From NCBI GenBank assembly GCA_010356995.1, contig ML996699.1:1-64000 (forward strand): 64,000 bases of DNA, read 5' to 3'. The first letter of the stretch is position 1. Each line of letters opens with the position of its first letter. Below, piece after piece: positions 22,928-34,183 of this stretch. Both the position numbers and the translations under genes were made by a program. The notes below the pieces were generated by a model. The model worked only from the letters and a program-made list of their open reading frames with translations. It made no database searches and was not told the DNA's origin. The stretch is from Trichodelitschia bisporula. Taxonomy: Eukaryota; Ascomycota; Dothideomycetes; Phaeotrichales; Phaeotrichaceae.

Positions 22928-23188
22928 GATGTCGGCGAGGGGAGAGGGGAGGAATTGTGCGTGATCGTGAGGATGAGGCTATTCCGATGTCCTGGTTTGT
23001 AGGCGTGATGTCAATGGGACGAAGGCTTGTGATTGGCTTGGAATTGACGGCCGGGCCGGGTGTACGTTGCCCCGGTCTGTGCTGCGGGATGCTGCGCGGT
23101 GCCTGCGCGACGACCGATATCCAGACGCCGCACGCTTTCTACACAACATCCACTCCACCTACACCCACAAGCCTCACACCCGCAAACA
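22928..23188. promoter_or_regulatory. shared divergent promoter of GEP4 and SMD3
   Basis: These 261 bases lie between two divergent start codons. The SMD3 side is rich in CCACC/CACC words. No TATA box is seen. Confidence 0.45.
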
Positions 23189-23681
23189 TGACGAGCACCA
23201 TCGGCATTCCGATCAAGTTGCTCAACGAGGCTACGGTGCGTCCACGCGCCACAAGAAAGAAAGAAAGACAAAGCTAACAACTCCAGGGCCACGTCGTGAC
23301 TCTCGAGCTCACCTCGGGGCAGGTGTACCGCGGCAAGCTGCTAGAAGGTACGCACGAAGTCCCAGCTCCGAACGAACGAGCTAACGCGCACGCAGCCGAA
23401 GACAACATGAACGTGCAGCTGAAGGACATCACCGTGACAGCGCGCGACGGCCGCGTCTCCCATCTCGACCAGGTGTACATCCGGGGGAGCCATGTGCGGT
23501 ACTTTATCGTGCCGGATATGCTGCGGTAAGTCTGGTCTGTCCGTGTGAGGGAGAATGGTACTGATGGGACAGGAATGCGCCTATGTTCCGCCAGAAGGAT
23601 CGGAAGGGCCGGGGTGTTGGGCTGGCTCGTGGACGGGCGACGGTTAGTCGGGCAAGGGGACAGCGCGGTGGAACGAGATAA
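23189..23681 (+). CDS. SMD3: spliceosomal core protein Sm D3
   Basis: Exons 23189..23236, 23287..23347, 23396..23525 and 23573..23681 give 115 residues. The Sm1 motif is [26 protein letters not shown] and the Sm2 motif is [18 protein letters not shown], diagnostic for SmD3. The C-terminal tail is rich in Arg-Gly ([10 protein letters not shown] ... RGQRGGTR), a site of arginine methylation in this family. It forms the SmB-SmD3 pair of the heptameric ring on U1, U2, U4 and U5 snRNAs in the nucleus. Four exons in under 500 bases is typical of this window; introns are 47-50 nt. Confidence 0.96.
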
Positions 23682-24014
23682 GTGGATACTGGTTACGGCG
23701 CATGGTTTGGGAAAATGGTTTTGCGGTCGTGGTTACAGGCTGGTGGATGGCTTTTTGCGGGCTATACTACGGCCAGTTCTACGCATGTGGAGCGCAGGGC
23801 ATTGGCGGTAGATGGCCGGATGCTGCTCTCACGGCGGCTCTGAAGAGCTTTTCTGATGGAGATGGCATCGATCACAGCCTGACGCCACGCTGAGGTGGAC
23901 ACAGCAGCACGCTACATAGACGAATGAATTCCGCCAACGTTACCCTGATCACGTGTCATCGCGCACCTCACCTGATGCCAGCCGCACCCGCCCCATCAAC
24001 ACCCCATCAACACC
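23682..24014. other. intergenic, nothing recognised
   Basis: This is the 3' end of SMD3 and the promoter of the adaptin-binding gene. No element stands out. Confidence 0.4.
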
Positions 24015-24950
24015 ATGCCATCCCCCAAAGTTCCCATAATCGAGAACCCGCGGCGCATCCTCGCCCTCAGCGCTAAAACTGAGTCTCTACTGCTGCTGCT
24101 GAAGGGTGTGTTCTCCTTTCCTGCTGTAGCGGTGCTTTGCTGACCGGAGCAGATTTAACGGGCGAGACGCCCCAACTTATCGATGGGAGTGTTGCGGGGC
24201 TAAGTCATGTGCTTAAGCTGCGCACGGCGTATTACGAGGCTGATGTACCTGTGTGGTTGGATGTGTTGCCGGAAGAGGGCGGGGCGCGAGAGTGGGGCGA
24301 TGCTTTTTGTGAGGTGGAGGCGGGGGAGGTGGTTAGGGCGGTTGGGGCGTGGGTTTGGGTTTTTGAGGCGGGAGAATGTGAAGATGATGTGCGTGACGTG
24401 CTGAGAGCAATTCGTCGCGTTATTCTCAATGCGGATGAGGGGTGGGAGGGTACGTTGCTTGCTGTTAGTGTGGGGAAGCTGGTGAAGGGGGTGGAGTGGG
24501 AGGATTTGTGTGCGGAGGAGGGGTTTGAGTTTGTGGATTCAAAGGCTAGCGGGAAAGATGAGTATGGGGAGGAGAGGGGGATTGCGAGGGTGAGGAGTGC
24601 GCTGGAGGTTACGGCTTGGGATGATGATGATGATGATGACGGGGGGAGGTTCGAGGAGGAAGGGGATGGGGTTAGAGGGGTGTTTGCGCCGGAGACGGAT
24701 GAGATGGAGCGTGCGCTTGGGGCGCTGGGACTGAGGGATGAGGAAGCGCCTGGGGAGGTGGATGAGCAGGATGTTGCGGAGCTGGAGATGCTCATGGCAC
24801 GATTGCAGGCTGCGAAGGGTATGTCACTTTGCTTCAGTGTAGAGGGCGCGGCTAACGGCAGCAGACACGGCGGCGGGTATGCCGGATGCGGAGAGGCGGC
24901 GCTTTGCGGCACGGGCAGTTGAGGGCTTGTTAAGGGACTTGGAGATTTGA
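24015..24950 (+). CDS. alpha/gamma-adaptin-binding protein, AAGAB (p34)/Irc6 family
   Basis: Exons 24015..24105, 24153..24818 and 24865..24950 give 280 residues. The N-terminal half is the Rab-like pseudo-GTPase fold of this family (ENPRRILALSAKTESLLLLLKDLTGETP, then YYEADVPVWLDVLPEE, GAWVWVFEAGE and LLAVSVGKLVKGVEWEDLCAEEGFEFVD). An acidic middle contains seven Asp from a GAT run at about 24619-24640. The C-terminus DEQDVAELEMLMARLQAAKD ... RRRFAARAVEGLL is the conserved helical segment. Family knowledge: AAGAB is an assembly chaperone for AP-1/AP-2 clathrin adaptors, and yeast Irc6 acts in AP-1 traffic. Cytosolic. Assignment rests on pattern and length, with no catalytic residues to check. 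Confidence 0.78.
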
Positions 24951-25070
24951 TACGATTTTTAAGAGACGATTGTTACGGCTGTATTCCCACCTGTACTCCC
25001 ACCCTTCGCCGAGGCAGGGTACTTCCTGCCGCGTTTTTTTTCCTGCCTGCTTTCCATCACACGTTTTGCT

Positions 25071-25352
25071 TCAACCGATGGTCGTTGCTGCGTGCCCGTG
25101 CTTCGCGACACAGTACCCCGTGCCGGCATCCACGCATTTCGAATGGCAGGCCTGCGCGGCGGAGGTGCATTCTGATGCTGCTGGGCATGGAGGATGGGAC
25201 GGTCCGCAGGGGGTTCTGGCGGGTGGGAGGGATGGAGAGGGAGGAGGCCTTGTGAGGATGGGAGATTGAGAGGGTAAGGGTGATGTCAGGGCGGAGGCGA
25301 GTGGAGGGAGGAGGAGGAGAATGAGAAGATTGAGGGGCGTGAAGAGTGCCAT
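25071..25352 (-). CDS. small secreted cysteine-rich peptide (93 aa)
   Basis: A single exon starts with a strong signal peptide (MALFTPLNLLILLLLPPLASA). A Pro/Ser-rich stretch follows, then a short region with six cysteines (RTPCGPSHPPC, SECTSAAQACHSKC, GTGYC) ending at TGA 25071. Six cysteines in about 40 residues after a signal sequence is the plan of small disulfide-linked secreted proteins. I do not recognise a family. It is convergent with the adaptin-binding gene, with 120 bases between stops. It could be an open frame by chance, but signal peptide plus paired cysteines in one frame is unlikely to be random. Confidence 0.55.
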   Translation of the reverse strand: MALFTPLNLLILLLLPPLASALTSPLPSQSPILTRPPPSPSLPPARTPCGPSHPPCPAASECTSAAQACHSKCVDAGTGYCVAKHGHAATTIG

Positions 25353-25729
25353 CGTGGATGGGGTTGCGGTAAGGACTGGAGGTAATGGACTGGTGCGGAG
25401 TGGAGACGATGGGCTGATGCGGGTGTTTTGTGGTGAACTGAGAGTAGTCGACGTGGTATATTTGATCTAGTATGTGTTGATTGGATCTGGATGTGGTTCA
25501 CCCTATGGTTCGCCATGTTGTGCGGGGTGAGTCTGGTGTTAATTTATGGCATATGAGGCTCTACGACCAGGGGCCTCGCTTGTGCGGGCTTCTTCTCATA
25601 ATAACTTCCAGTTCGCCGCTTCAACATCACGGCATGCGCAGTATTAAGCATATAAACAGCGAGCAGCAAAAGCCTCCGAGTAGCAAATGACCCTATTTCA
25701 CCATGACCTCCGATGTCCCTCTTCCCCAG
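25353..25729. other. intergenic, nothing recognised
   Basis: This is the upstream side of the small secreted peptide. It is AT-richer than its surroundings, with no defined element. Confidence 0.35.
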
Positions 25730-26002
25730 TTAACCACGCGGGTGAGCAGGCAAATGTCTCACCAAAGGGGCTATCTCGCTGTAGACACACAGGTCCGTAA
25801 CGACAACACGATCGCAACGAGCGATATTTGAAAGCGTAAACTCGGTGTGCGGGTACGCCCATATGCCGGGACTACGCCTAACAAGCTTGATAAATTTCTT
25901 TGCATTGTGATAATTTCTATCTTTTTCCAAGTCCAACAGGCGGAGCGCTTTATTTTTCCACCCACGTAGATGGGAGATACATGAGTCTTGATAACAACAG
26001 CT
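25730..26002 (-). pseudogene. protein-like fragment, family unknown
   Basis: An open stretch of about 90 codons without a good start reads SCISHLRGWKNKALRLLDLE, then KKFIKLVRRSPGIWAY, EFTLSNIARCDRVVVTD and ends HLPAHPRG at 25730. Composition is protein-like (hydrophobic residues regularly spaced, Trp, balanced charge). No upstream exon was found; the frame closes at TGA 26003-26005. It may be the last piece of a lost gene, for example of an F-box/leucine-rich type, but this is a guess. Confidence 0.3.
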
Positions 26003-26005
26003 TCA

Positions 26006-27665
26006 TCTGTTCTGACGGGTGTTGACTTTAACGCTAAATTCCACGCTGCTATCCGAACTCGATGTCGCTCCTTTCGGGGTTGTGCAGTCGCCTACTGCTG
26101 TCTGTCCTCTGTTCCTGCAGCCCCGAGAGCGTAGCGTTGGAAAGCACCTGCGCTCGTGTGGAGGCATTGGAGACATGTGGAGCAAAATAGAAAGTACGTA
26201 CTCGAGACACCGGGAAGTGACAGTTCAACAGCATCAAGCGGGTTTCCCGGAACCGTATGCGTCGGCTGGACGACGGTCAAAATTGCGAAGTCGGATACGA
26301 CTCCGGGGAGCTAAGATCGACGTTCCGAAGCCAGCATCTTCCCGAAGAACAGCTGAATCCCAGTGCAGCACAATCGCCTGCACGTCAATGCTAACACAGT
26401 ACGTAGCCCCCAGTTCCTTGTTCACCCAGACCTGGTGCAGACATAGCAGCTTCAACGCTGCGTGGCTTCAATTGCAATCGAATCAAGCTTTCCCCACACG
26501 GATCGGCACGGAAAATCTGGATGGCGATAACGTCGAGCTGACGTGCTCGAGCCGGCACTCCCACTTCCCCAAAGATCCGGCCTCATGCCCGGCCCGCGCG
26601 GGAGGGGGGAACGCCAGGCGGGAGCGAGAATCATCGATATCACGCGTCTGCGTCCGACAAAAACCGACGTTGTGGATGTCAACGGGAGGCAGCAGAAAAG
26701 GGAGGAAGGACTCCGCGGAGACCACCCACAGACAGCGAGCGGCATCAGGCCCAAAAAAACGGAGCGCTTGGAAGAAACCAACTTCACATGCACGTCCGCC
26801 AGCTGCGACGCGACAAGACCTTGTTTGACGATGGTGCGGCCAGCCACATACGCAAGCCACGCCCCCGGCTGCCCTTGCCCCACCAACCCAAATCAGCGTG
26901 GAGCAGCTCGCGCCACAGGCGGGCGGGAAAGGGCAGGGATGAGACGTGTTGGCGCGCCCGAACGGGACGACGTCGCCTCTTTTCTTCCAAGGTTGCTCGT
27001 CGCACGTTGATGGCTGTTTGCTGTGCCCCCGCCCTGCTTGCCTTCACCCAGATGAGAGCTGCTTTCTTCGATACAGCAAGGCGCGTGCGTTAGCCGAACA
27101 TCGACGCGATTGATTGGCGACGCCGAAGTTCCAGGGCTCGCGTCTTCTTGTGCTGCTCATGCGCGATGATCGACACCAACGGTGGATGAGATGACGTCGT
27201 AGGAAACTTACAGCGCGTCATGGCTCGTTAGTACTCCGTAAGAACAACCGGCCTCATCGACCCATTAGGGATGGGACGAGACGATTGGAGAAGCCACTGA
27301 GAGGAGGAGCCACACCACCCCCATAGCCAACAACGGCAGTAACGACGCATGATAGAAGAAAGGCTTCTTCTTGGCCGTTCGTACCTGCCACCCTTTCCAT
27401 CTCCCCCTCCTTCCTCCTCCCCACCTTCCTGCAGTCTATGACGTACCCATCAGCCCACGCCTGAGGCATCGTTATTTCCAAGCCATTCCCTTGGTGGTTG
27501 CCCGGGTCACACAAAGAGCACTGCGTCTGCAGCCACCTTTCCTGCCTATATCTTCCGCACCCTCTCCCTTGAGACCCCCATTCTCCCATACTTTCATCCG
27601 CTGACACCACACCCCCTCATCTTTTGATACCCCCAGCATTTGATTGAATAACCAATTGATTCACA
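26006..27665. other. gene-poor stretch, nothing supported
   Basis: Long frames on both strands (for example 26019-26828 plus) have random-looking composition and no domain. The last 250 bases before 27666 are pyrimidine-rich and are the likely leader of the HAM1-like gene. Confidence 0.4.
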
Positions 27666-30488
27666 ATGGCTTCCAAAGCCGTTAACCGTCCGGTCGACGA
27701 AAAGGCCAAAGAGACGGACATCAACACAAAGCTTCAGTTGTTTGGCATCTTTCAGGCGTTTGCCAATGGCAAGGTGCCTTCGGTACGTGACGTTAGCACC
27801 CTTGAGATTGATGATACTGACCCCCGCAGAACCAGCAGATTGACGTCGCGCTCAACTCGGCCATCGCGTCGAAGGCCTTGAGCAGTCCGTCCGGGAAGCT
27901 GTCCGAGGAGGGCCGCAAGCTGGTGGCTGACCTCAAGGACATTATCGAAAAGGCGAAGGTGCTGCTCTTGACCAAGAACGACGGCAACCTCCTGCAAGAC
28001 TTCGTCTGGCAGACGGAGCAGATCAGCGGCGGCAATGCGACGACGCCGAACGCTCCTGTGGACAAGGAGAAGGCTCGTCAGCACGGCAATGAGGCGCTCG
28101 AGGGGTTGCGCACGCTGGGTTCGCTGATCATCTCGAACGGGCAGTTCCGCAAGCTTCGTAGGTCTTCTGTTTCTCAGACAAGTGAGTCGCTAACAGCACA
28201 GTCAACGATGCCGTTATCCTTATGCGCTCCATTGCTGGTGACGCCGCCAGCCACGCGGCCGGCAAGGTGTCGCCGCCCGAGGACCAGCTCGCGCAGATCG
28301 ACCACCCTGCCCAGGACGACACATGGCACGAAGACCCGCTTGTCAATGCCAGTGAGCACAAGAGCAAGCTGCGCGGCTTCTTCCAGAAGCAGAAGCCCGA
28401 GGCGCAGCGCATCGCTGGTGACGCCACGCAGGCGGCCCACCCGGAGGATTCGCGCGACCCCACCCATGCCGCGGACGATCTCGCGCGCCGTGAGCAGCAG
28501 GGCCAACCGACGGGCATCGATATCAACGCCGGTGGGCGCGAGGCTGCCGGGCAGGTGCGTGACCACGTGTCGCAGCAGGTGCCGGATGATGTTAAGGACC
28601 GCGCTCGCGGCACCCGCGCGGACGCCCAGAACTATCTTAAGGGCAAGATGCCGCAGGAGCGTCGTGAGCAGACGATCTGGCGGCTCAAGAAGATGGTAGT
28701 GGAGATCCAGGGCCACAAGGACTGTAGGTGCTCCCATTGACGCTTCACACCCTTCTGTTGAACTCGCTGACACCCTCAGACCAGCGTGCCGTCGAGACTC
28801 TGCTGTCCCTCGCTGAGCAGTACGCCGGGCACGCGCGCGACATGACCGCTCAGGGTTCGCAGACTGTCAAGGGTGCGCACACGGACGACAGTCTCAAGAC
28901 GGCTGAGACTGACCTCAAGGTAGGCCTTCTGCACGATAATAAGTCGCAATTGCTAACCATTAAGACCCTGCTCGAGCGCTTTGCGAACAGCACGTCCATG
29001 GACGATATCTTCGACGCCATCAACCAGATCTACCGCGACGCTGACCGCGATCCCGAGCTGAAGGACTGGTTCAAGAAGATGGACACCTACGTTCGCAAGT
29101 GCCTGCAGGAGCAGGGCTTCGTGATGCGCGACGAGGCGACGGACGAGTGGAACGCTCTGTACGACCAGGGCGAGTACCTCCTCCGGCGCAAGTACCGTGG
29201 ACACACGGATCGCATCCTGGATGAGATCAAGTACTTCGGACAGCAGTTCGATGCCGACCCGCAGAACAAGGCGCTCGGCGAGGCGGTGCAGAAGCTGTTC
29301 CTGGATCTTGGTAACGACGAGTCGGGTAAGGCTGCGTTCAAGCCGCACCTGCTTAAGGACGTGCGCGATGTGATTGTGCCTACCATCCTCGAGAACGTGC
29401 GCTACGTGCCGATTCCCCGCATCGAGTACACGGATCCGATGGTTGATCTCGTCATCGAGAACCTTGTGCTTGAGAGCGACAACCTCGCGCCGAACATCGC
29501 CGAGGTCACCTCCGACAACTACTGGCGCTGGGGGCGCAAGACGGCGACCAACAAGAACAAGAACCGGGTCGTGCTCGCAATCTCTGGCGTGCAGGCGGAC
29601 CTGCGCGACGTGAGTTATTACGTCAAGAAGAAGTCGGGCTTCCCTTCGCTCTCGGACACGGGTGTTATGGACATCTTCCTTGGCGGCAGCGGCTTCAGCT
29701 TCACGATTGACATGGAGACCGCGGACAAGAGTGATAAGACGCACTTTTTCAAGATCAACCACGTGAAGACGGACATCTCGGGCATCTCTCTCAAGGTGAA
29801 GAAGTCGACGCACAAGCTGCTGCTGCTGGTCGCGAAGCCGGTGTTGCTGCGCGCCATTCGTCCGGCGCTGCAGCGCGCGGTCGAGGCGCAAATCAAGCAA
29901 AACGCTCACAAGTTCGACGCCATCATTTACCGCATCAACGAGGAGGCACGTAAGGCCGAGGCGGACGCTCGCGCGAACCCGTCTCCGGAGAACGTGCAGT
30001 CCATCTTTCAGCGCTATTGGACTGCGGCCCAGCAGCAGATCATGCAGGGTCAGCGCAAGGCGGCCGAGGTGCAAGCGAAGATGGAGGATCGCAAGGTCAA
30101 CATGGCGATCACGCAGCACGACAGCATCTTCCCGAGCGTCAAGCTTCCAGGTGGCATCTCGACCAAGGCGACCGAGTACAAGGAACTGGCTGCCAAGGGC
30201 GACAAGTGGGAGTCGCCGGTGTTCAGCATTGGCTCGGCGAAGCCTTCGTCGAACTTGCCGAAGTTGGCGGCTGTGCGTCGTCGCGGCGGTCATGGTGCGT
30301 CGTCCAACGGTGCGGGTGCTCACACTGGCAACGGTGCCGATGGCTACGCCGACCACAACCCCAACGGCGCGTTTGCGAGCCATATGGATCAGGCGTTTGA
30401 GAAGGCTCCCGGTGCCAACGGGCACGGCGCGAATGGGCACAGCACGTTGCTGCGTGACCAGAACCCGGTGCTGACTGGTGCGGTTTAG
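27666..30488 (+). CDS. HAM1-like protein (HAM1_N/HAM1_C domains)
   Basis: Exons 27666..27782, 27830..28157, 28202..28723, 28780..28919 and 28965..30488 give 837 residues. The N-terminal part is helical and charged (TKLQLFGIFQAFANGKVPS, SGKLSEEGRKLVADLKDIIEKAK, ERREQTIWRLKKMVVEIQGHKDYQRAVETLLSLAEQYA). The middle has ENVRYVPIPRIEYTDPMVDL, NLAPNIAEVTSDNYWRWGRK and GVQADLRDVSYYVKKKSGFPSLSDTGVMDI, the conserved core of this family, which is predicted to fold like lipid-binding TULIP (BPI-type) proteins. The C-terminus is Gly/Asn/His-rich. Function is poorly known; lipid transfer is inference from fold. It shows strongly biased, C-ending codons, suggesting high expression. A very long upstream region precedes it. 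Confidence 0.85.
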
Positions 30489-32034
30489 TCTTTTTGCCTG
30501 ATGGTGATTAACGTTTTGCGGCTTGACGTTCATCGTTCGGCAACAGCTTGTTCTATGATACCACTGTGCTTGCGTTAGGTAATGGGTAATAAATTCTTTG
30601 CTGCTCTATTTTGAGTTCATGTATCTCTGCTGTGCAGTGAGGCGTGCTATTGATATCGTTGAATAATGAGCGCGGCCGAGTTTGCGACGGAGTTTCAATG
30701 TCCGTGTTCACTAACGAGCATATGTCACGCGAGTAGGTCAGGATCTTTTCTGGCCACATACCCCACGCCAATGTTCATATCCGTCGTCAGGCCTAGCCAC
30801 CGTACCCTCAATCGAATCTCGGCATCCGATCGGGTTTGGCTCTTAAAAGCAATGCTTGTAGGACGAGGCACGCGAGCAGAAAGTCTTCTCCACCTCCACG
30901 CTGCACCCCCGTCGATCGAGCACTGGATCGGGCGTTGAGACTCGATTGGAGGAGGGACAGGCCAGCCCTGGCGGCTGATATTGTATACTGCGCCAGATTT
31001 CACTATTACTTGCTTCCCTGGGACTTTCACTCATCGGCCTTCGGGCCCGCCTCGACGAAGGATCGGCCCTAACTAACAACCCGCGGATAGACCTCCGGCC
31101 CAGACCTTCTCGATGTCACGGCGCTCGAAGTCAAGATGGGGGCGGGAATCTTCCAGTAATGCATCCGAGGTCGTGCATTCAAACAGCCTCCGCGCGTTTC
31201 CCTCTCGTTTCACCTCAGACATCATATCGGTCGGTACGTGGCTGCAATCCGTGAGCTTCAGCTGTGCCATCCATTTTTGGGGCACATGGGAGCTTGCCCT
31301 ACAACATCCGATATGAGCCCACCACGGCTTCACGCTCTAGACCGGCCGTTCCCCGCGCAAACAAGCTTTTAAGCCCTGCTAGCCCCAGTTGCGCCATGCT
31401 CACTCGCTCGCGGTTGTGGCTCGACGCCAGTCTTGGCATCAAATATATGGCCTGCCGGCCATTAGCGCCTCGCGGGGAGATTGCCGCTCGGACGTCGTAC
31501 TATGTGAAACACCGCGGACGTTTTTTCGAACTCTTTGTGGGGTGACGATACCGCGATTGATAGGCGGCGCAAAGCCGCAGAGAGCCACGTCGCGGGAATT
31601 CCCACTTGACTCCCGCTGCCCAGGCGGCTTGTTGCCGACCACAGGTTGCAGCGGGGGATATTGCGGGGAAGCTTGGGCGAGGGAAGTGGAAGGGGAGGAG
31701 AATGCACTGTGCGCAATGGGGCGGAGGCCTGCTTACGAGCGTATATTGAGATCGGATCCTTTGGGGTAAGAAATCCCGCAATTAGCCATATGGAGGTTTA
31801 TATAAACGCGACCAAACTGTCCTTTACCACTTCGAGCGCCGGTCTGGACCCTTTAAGAGCACGGGCGAAGCTTGTTTTTGAAGCATTCTCGGCATCTCTT
31901 GCATTGAGCTTATCTCTTCTGCTCCAGCGATATCGACCGGGCGTCATTGACTTCACATAAACCCTCGGCATCATCTCCTCTGCATCCACTCATCCACATC
32001 CTCTCCTCCAAATCGTCCCTTCAGCGTGACCAAC
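30489..32034. other. intergenic, one weak open frame
   Basis: No gene is firmly supported. A minus-strand frame 31267..31073 (MAQLKLTDCSHVPTDMM ... RRLFECTTSDALLED ... ERRDIEKVW) has protein-like composition but no recognisable domain and no neighbours to join, so it is not called. A TATA box for the bestrophin gene is listed separately. Confidence 0.35.
31799..31806 (+). promoter_or_regulatory. TATA box ahead of the bestrophin-type gene
   Basis: The word TATATAAA lies 236 bases before the start codon at 32035, on the same strand and with no other gene between. Confidence 0.45.
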
Positions 32035-33488
32035 ATGGCAGATGGAAAGCCCATTGTGGTCGAAATGGATTCCTTCGCAGGCGGACCACCGGTGAAGCCT
32101 AAGAAGACGGCTAAAGACTACTTCGTATGTCCCTCGCTCGGCTTTTGTGTCCTACTGACTTTCTGCTTCCAGGTCGGCCCGCGCGACATGACACACTTCT
32201 CCAAATGGCCCTTCGTACTCCGCGTCCACGGCAGCATCGTGCCCCACATACTGATTCCTATGCTCGTGGTGGCAATATGGGTGACAAGTGTGGTGTGCGC
32301 CTGCAAATTCCACTTCACGAACCGTACGCCCAGTTTACCACTGTTCCAGAAACCCTTGCTGACTCCCAGCAGATAAATTCGACCCCATCATGCTCACTGT
32401 CCTCGGTTTCATCGTCGGTCTCGCGCTTTCTTTCCGCTCCACAACCGCCTACGAGCGCTACATGGAGGGCCGGCGCTACTGGGCGCAGTTGACAGTGACA
32501 TCGCAGAATCTGGCCCGCGTGGTGTGGGTACATGCGCGCGAGCGGGAGGGTGAGGATGGGAAAGTGGATTTGCTCGGCAAAGTCACGGCGCTGAATCTCA
32601 TTGTCGCCTTCACAGTGGCGCTCAAGCACCGCGTCAGGTTCGAGCCGTACATCAACTACGACGACCTTCGGGGGCGGGTGCAATTCCTGGAGACATATGC
32701 GGGGGCCGCGAGTCCGGGATTCAACGTCCATGAGAGCCGTGTCCCGCCGCTGAAGAGGTTCGGCGAGTTCTTGGGCGTGCCGTTTGCGAAGTCAAATCCG
32801 CGTGCGCAGATCAAGCGTGCCACGCAGCCGTTGGGAAATCTGCCGCTGGAGATTTTGGTGCATTTGCAGACCTATTTTGATGCGCTGATTGAGGCGGGGC
32901 AGCTTAAGGTACCTATTTACCAAGTGCAGACGAGTAAGTGCCCCCGATGTTGTGTTTGAGCTTAGCTGACGAGCAGTCTCTGCGCTGTCGACGTTGAACG
33001 AGATAGCGACTGGCTGCGATCGTATTCTAAATACGCCGCTGCCGATTGCGTATAGCATCGCCATCTCGCAGATCACCTGGATCTACATCCTGCTACTGCC
33101 GTTTATGCTGTACGCAAAGCTAGGCTGGACGACCATCCCGGCGACCATTCTCGCCGCATACATCATCCTAGGCATGGCCCTGATCGGCACGGAGATCGAG
33201 AATCCCTTCGGCGAAGACGTAAATGACTTGCCACTCGAGAGCATGTGCGAGCAGATTGCGAACGATGTCGATGTCATCATGAGTCGGAAACGTCCGGCCT
33301 TTCCGGGGTTTGTGAAGAGGGATGCGAATGCGGTTATGTGGCCACTAAGTGGCTGTGGGTTTGATGAGTGGCTGGGTCGCAGTGAGGAAGAGATTCGTGA
33401 GGCGTTGGCGACGAAGGTGGCTGTTGGGTGGCGCGCGGGGCATCGTGGGGGTGTGCCGGATAGAGTGCCCGGCTCTGGATCGTTGTGA
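32035..33488 (+). CDS. bestrophin-family (UPF0187) anion channel-like membrane protein
   Basis: Exons 32035..32124, 32173..32323, 32373..32933 and 32977..33488 give 437 residues. The start at 32035 (MADGKPIVVEMDSF) is the first true ATG. Family signatures are WPFVLRVHGSIVPHILIPML (helix 1), DPIMLTVLGFIVGLALSFRSTTAYERYMEGRRYWAQL (the most conserved block) and, in the last exon, ITWIYILLLPFMLYAKLGWTTIPATILAAYIILGMALIGTEIENPFGEDVNDLPLE, close to the EIENPFG-D-NDLPL signature. At least four membrane helices are visible. Fungal members are thought to be anion channels of the plasma or internal membranes; substrate and location are inferred. All introns are 43-49 nt. Confidence 0.92.
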
Positions 33489-34183
33489 AGAGGTCGAAGC
33501 ACTGGAAAAATCACGGGATGGAAAATGGCATTGGGGGAGTTTATGAGCTTAAGCTAAGTTGCTCTTTGGGAGCATGATGCATGTTGTAAAGGTAAATTCA
33601 CGAGTTCAGCTTGTTTCGGCCGCAAATGAAGCATTTCGAGTTTGATGAAGCGGCGAGGCTGAAAGTCACGTGCAACTTTCCCCGTTCCTAACCCCCTGGC
33701 GTGTGAGGTCAGCTTCGACATCACGCCTGAGCCTCTCGTGAAATCAAGGCTTTAAAGGGCATGCCTTATTTGGACGTTGCATCAAATTGCTGAGTCGGGC
33801 CTCGGCAGGCATTTGATGAGGTTCCGCCGAAGCCGTCCCCACTGCTTGTGATGTAGACGTAAGGCAGGAGCACTACAGTACTAGGCAGGAAGGAGCAGGT
33901 TACTCTTGGAAAGGCACGTGATGCAATGTGCTCATGATACAAGGAAGGGGCAGCGGAGGACATCGAGTATTGATTTTTGAGCGTCTCTGGACTCTCTTCT
34001 TCTCATCGTCTTTTATCAATTCTTCACTTCACATCGTGGCCTTTTGCAGGTGCTCAGCCTATGCTTCCATTAGCTGCAAACCAACCCGCTGATCTTCTCG
34101 ACTATTCAGACGGCACGCCGTTCACAGGAAGCATGGAATCGTACTTCTATATTGAAGAAAGAACATTGAATCAACCCCGATCT
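33489..34183. other. convergent intergenic, nothing recognised
   Basis: This lies between the 3' ends of the bestrophin-type gene and the NmrA-like gene. CACGTG words occur at about 33667 and 33914, without clear meaning in a convergent region. Confidence 0.4.

Noticed and set aside
26019-26828. A 269-codon plus-strand frame
   Set aside because: It has no recognisable motif, random-looking composition, and is overlapped by equally long minus-strand frames.
28953-30533. A 526-codon minus-strand frame opposite the HAM1-like gene
   Set aside because: It is the antisense shadow of a highly codon-biased gene; its Arg/His/Leu/Val-rich text is typical of such shadows.
31073-31333. Minus-strand frame with protein-like tail (RRLFECTTSDALLED)
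   Set aside because: Single short frame without a domain, splice partners or promoter signal; too weak to call.
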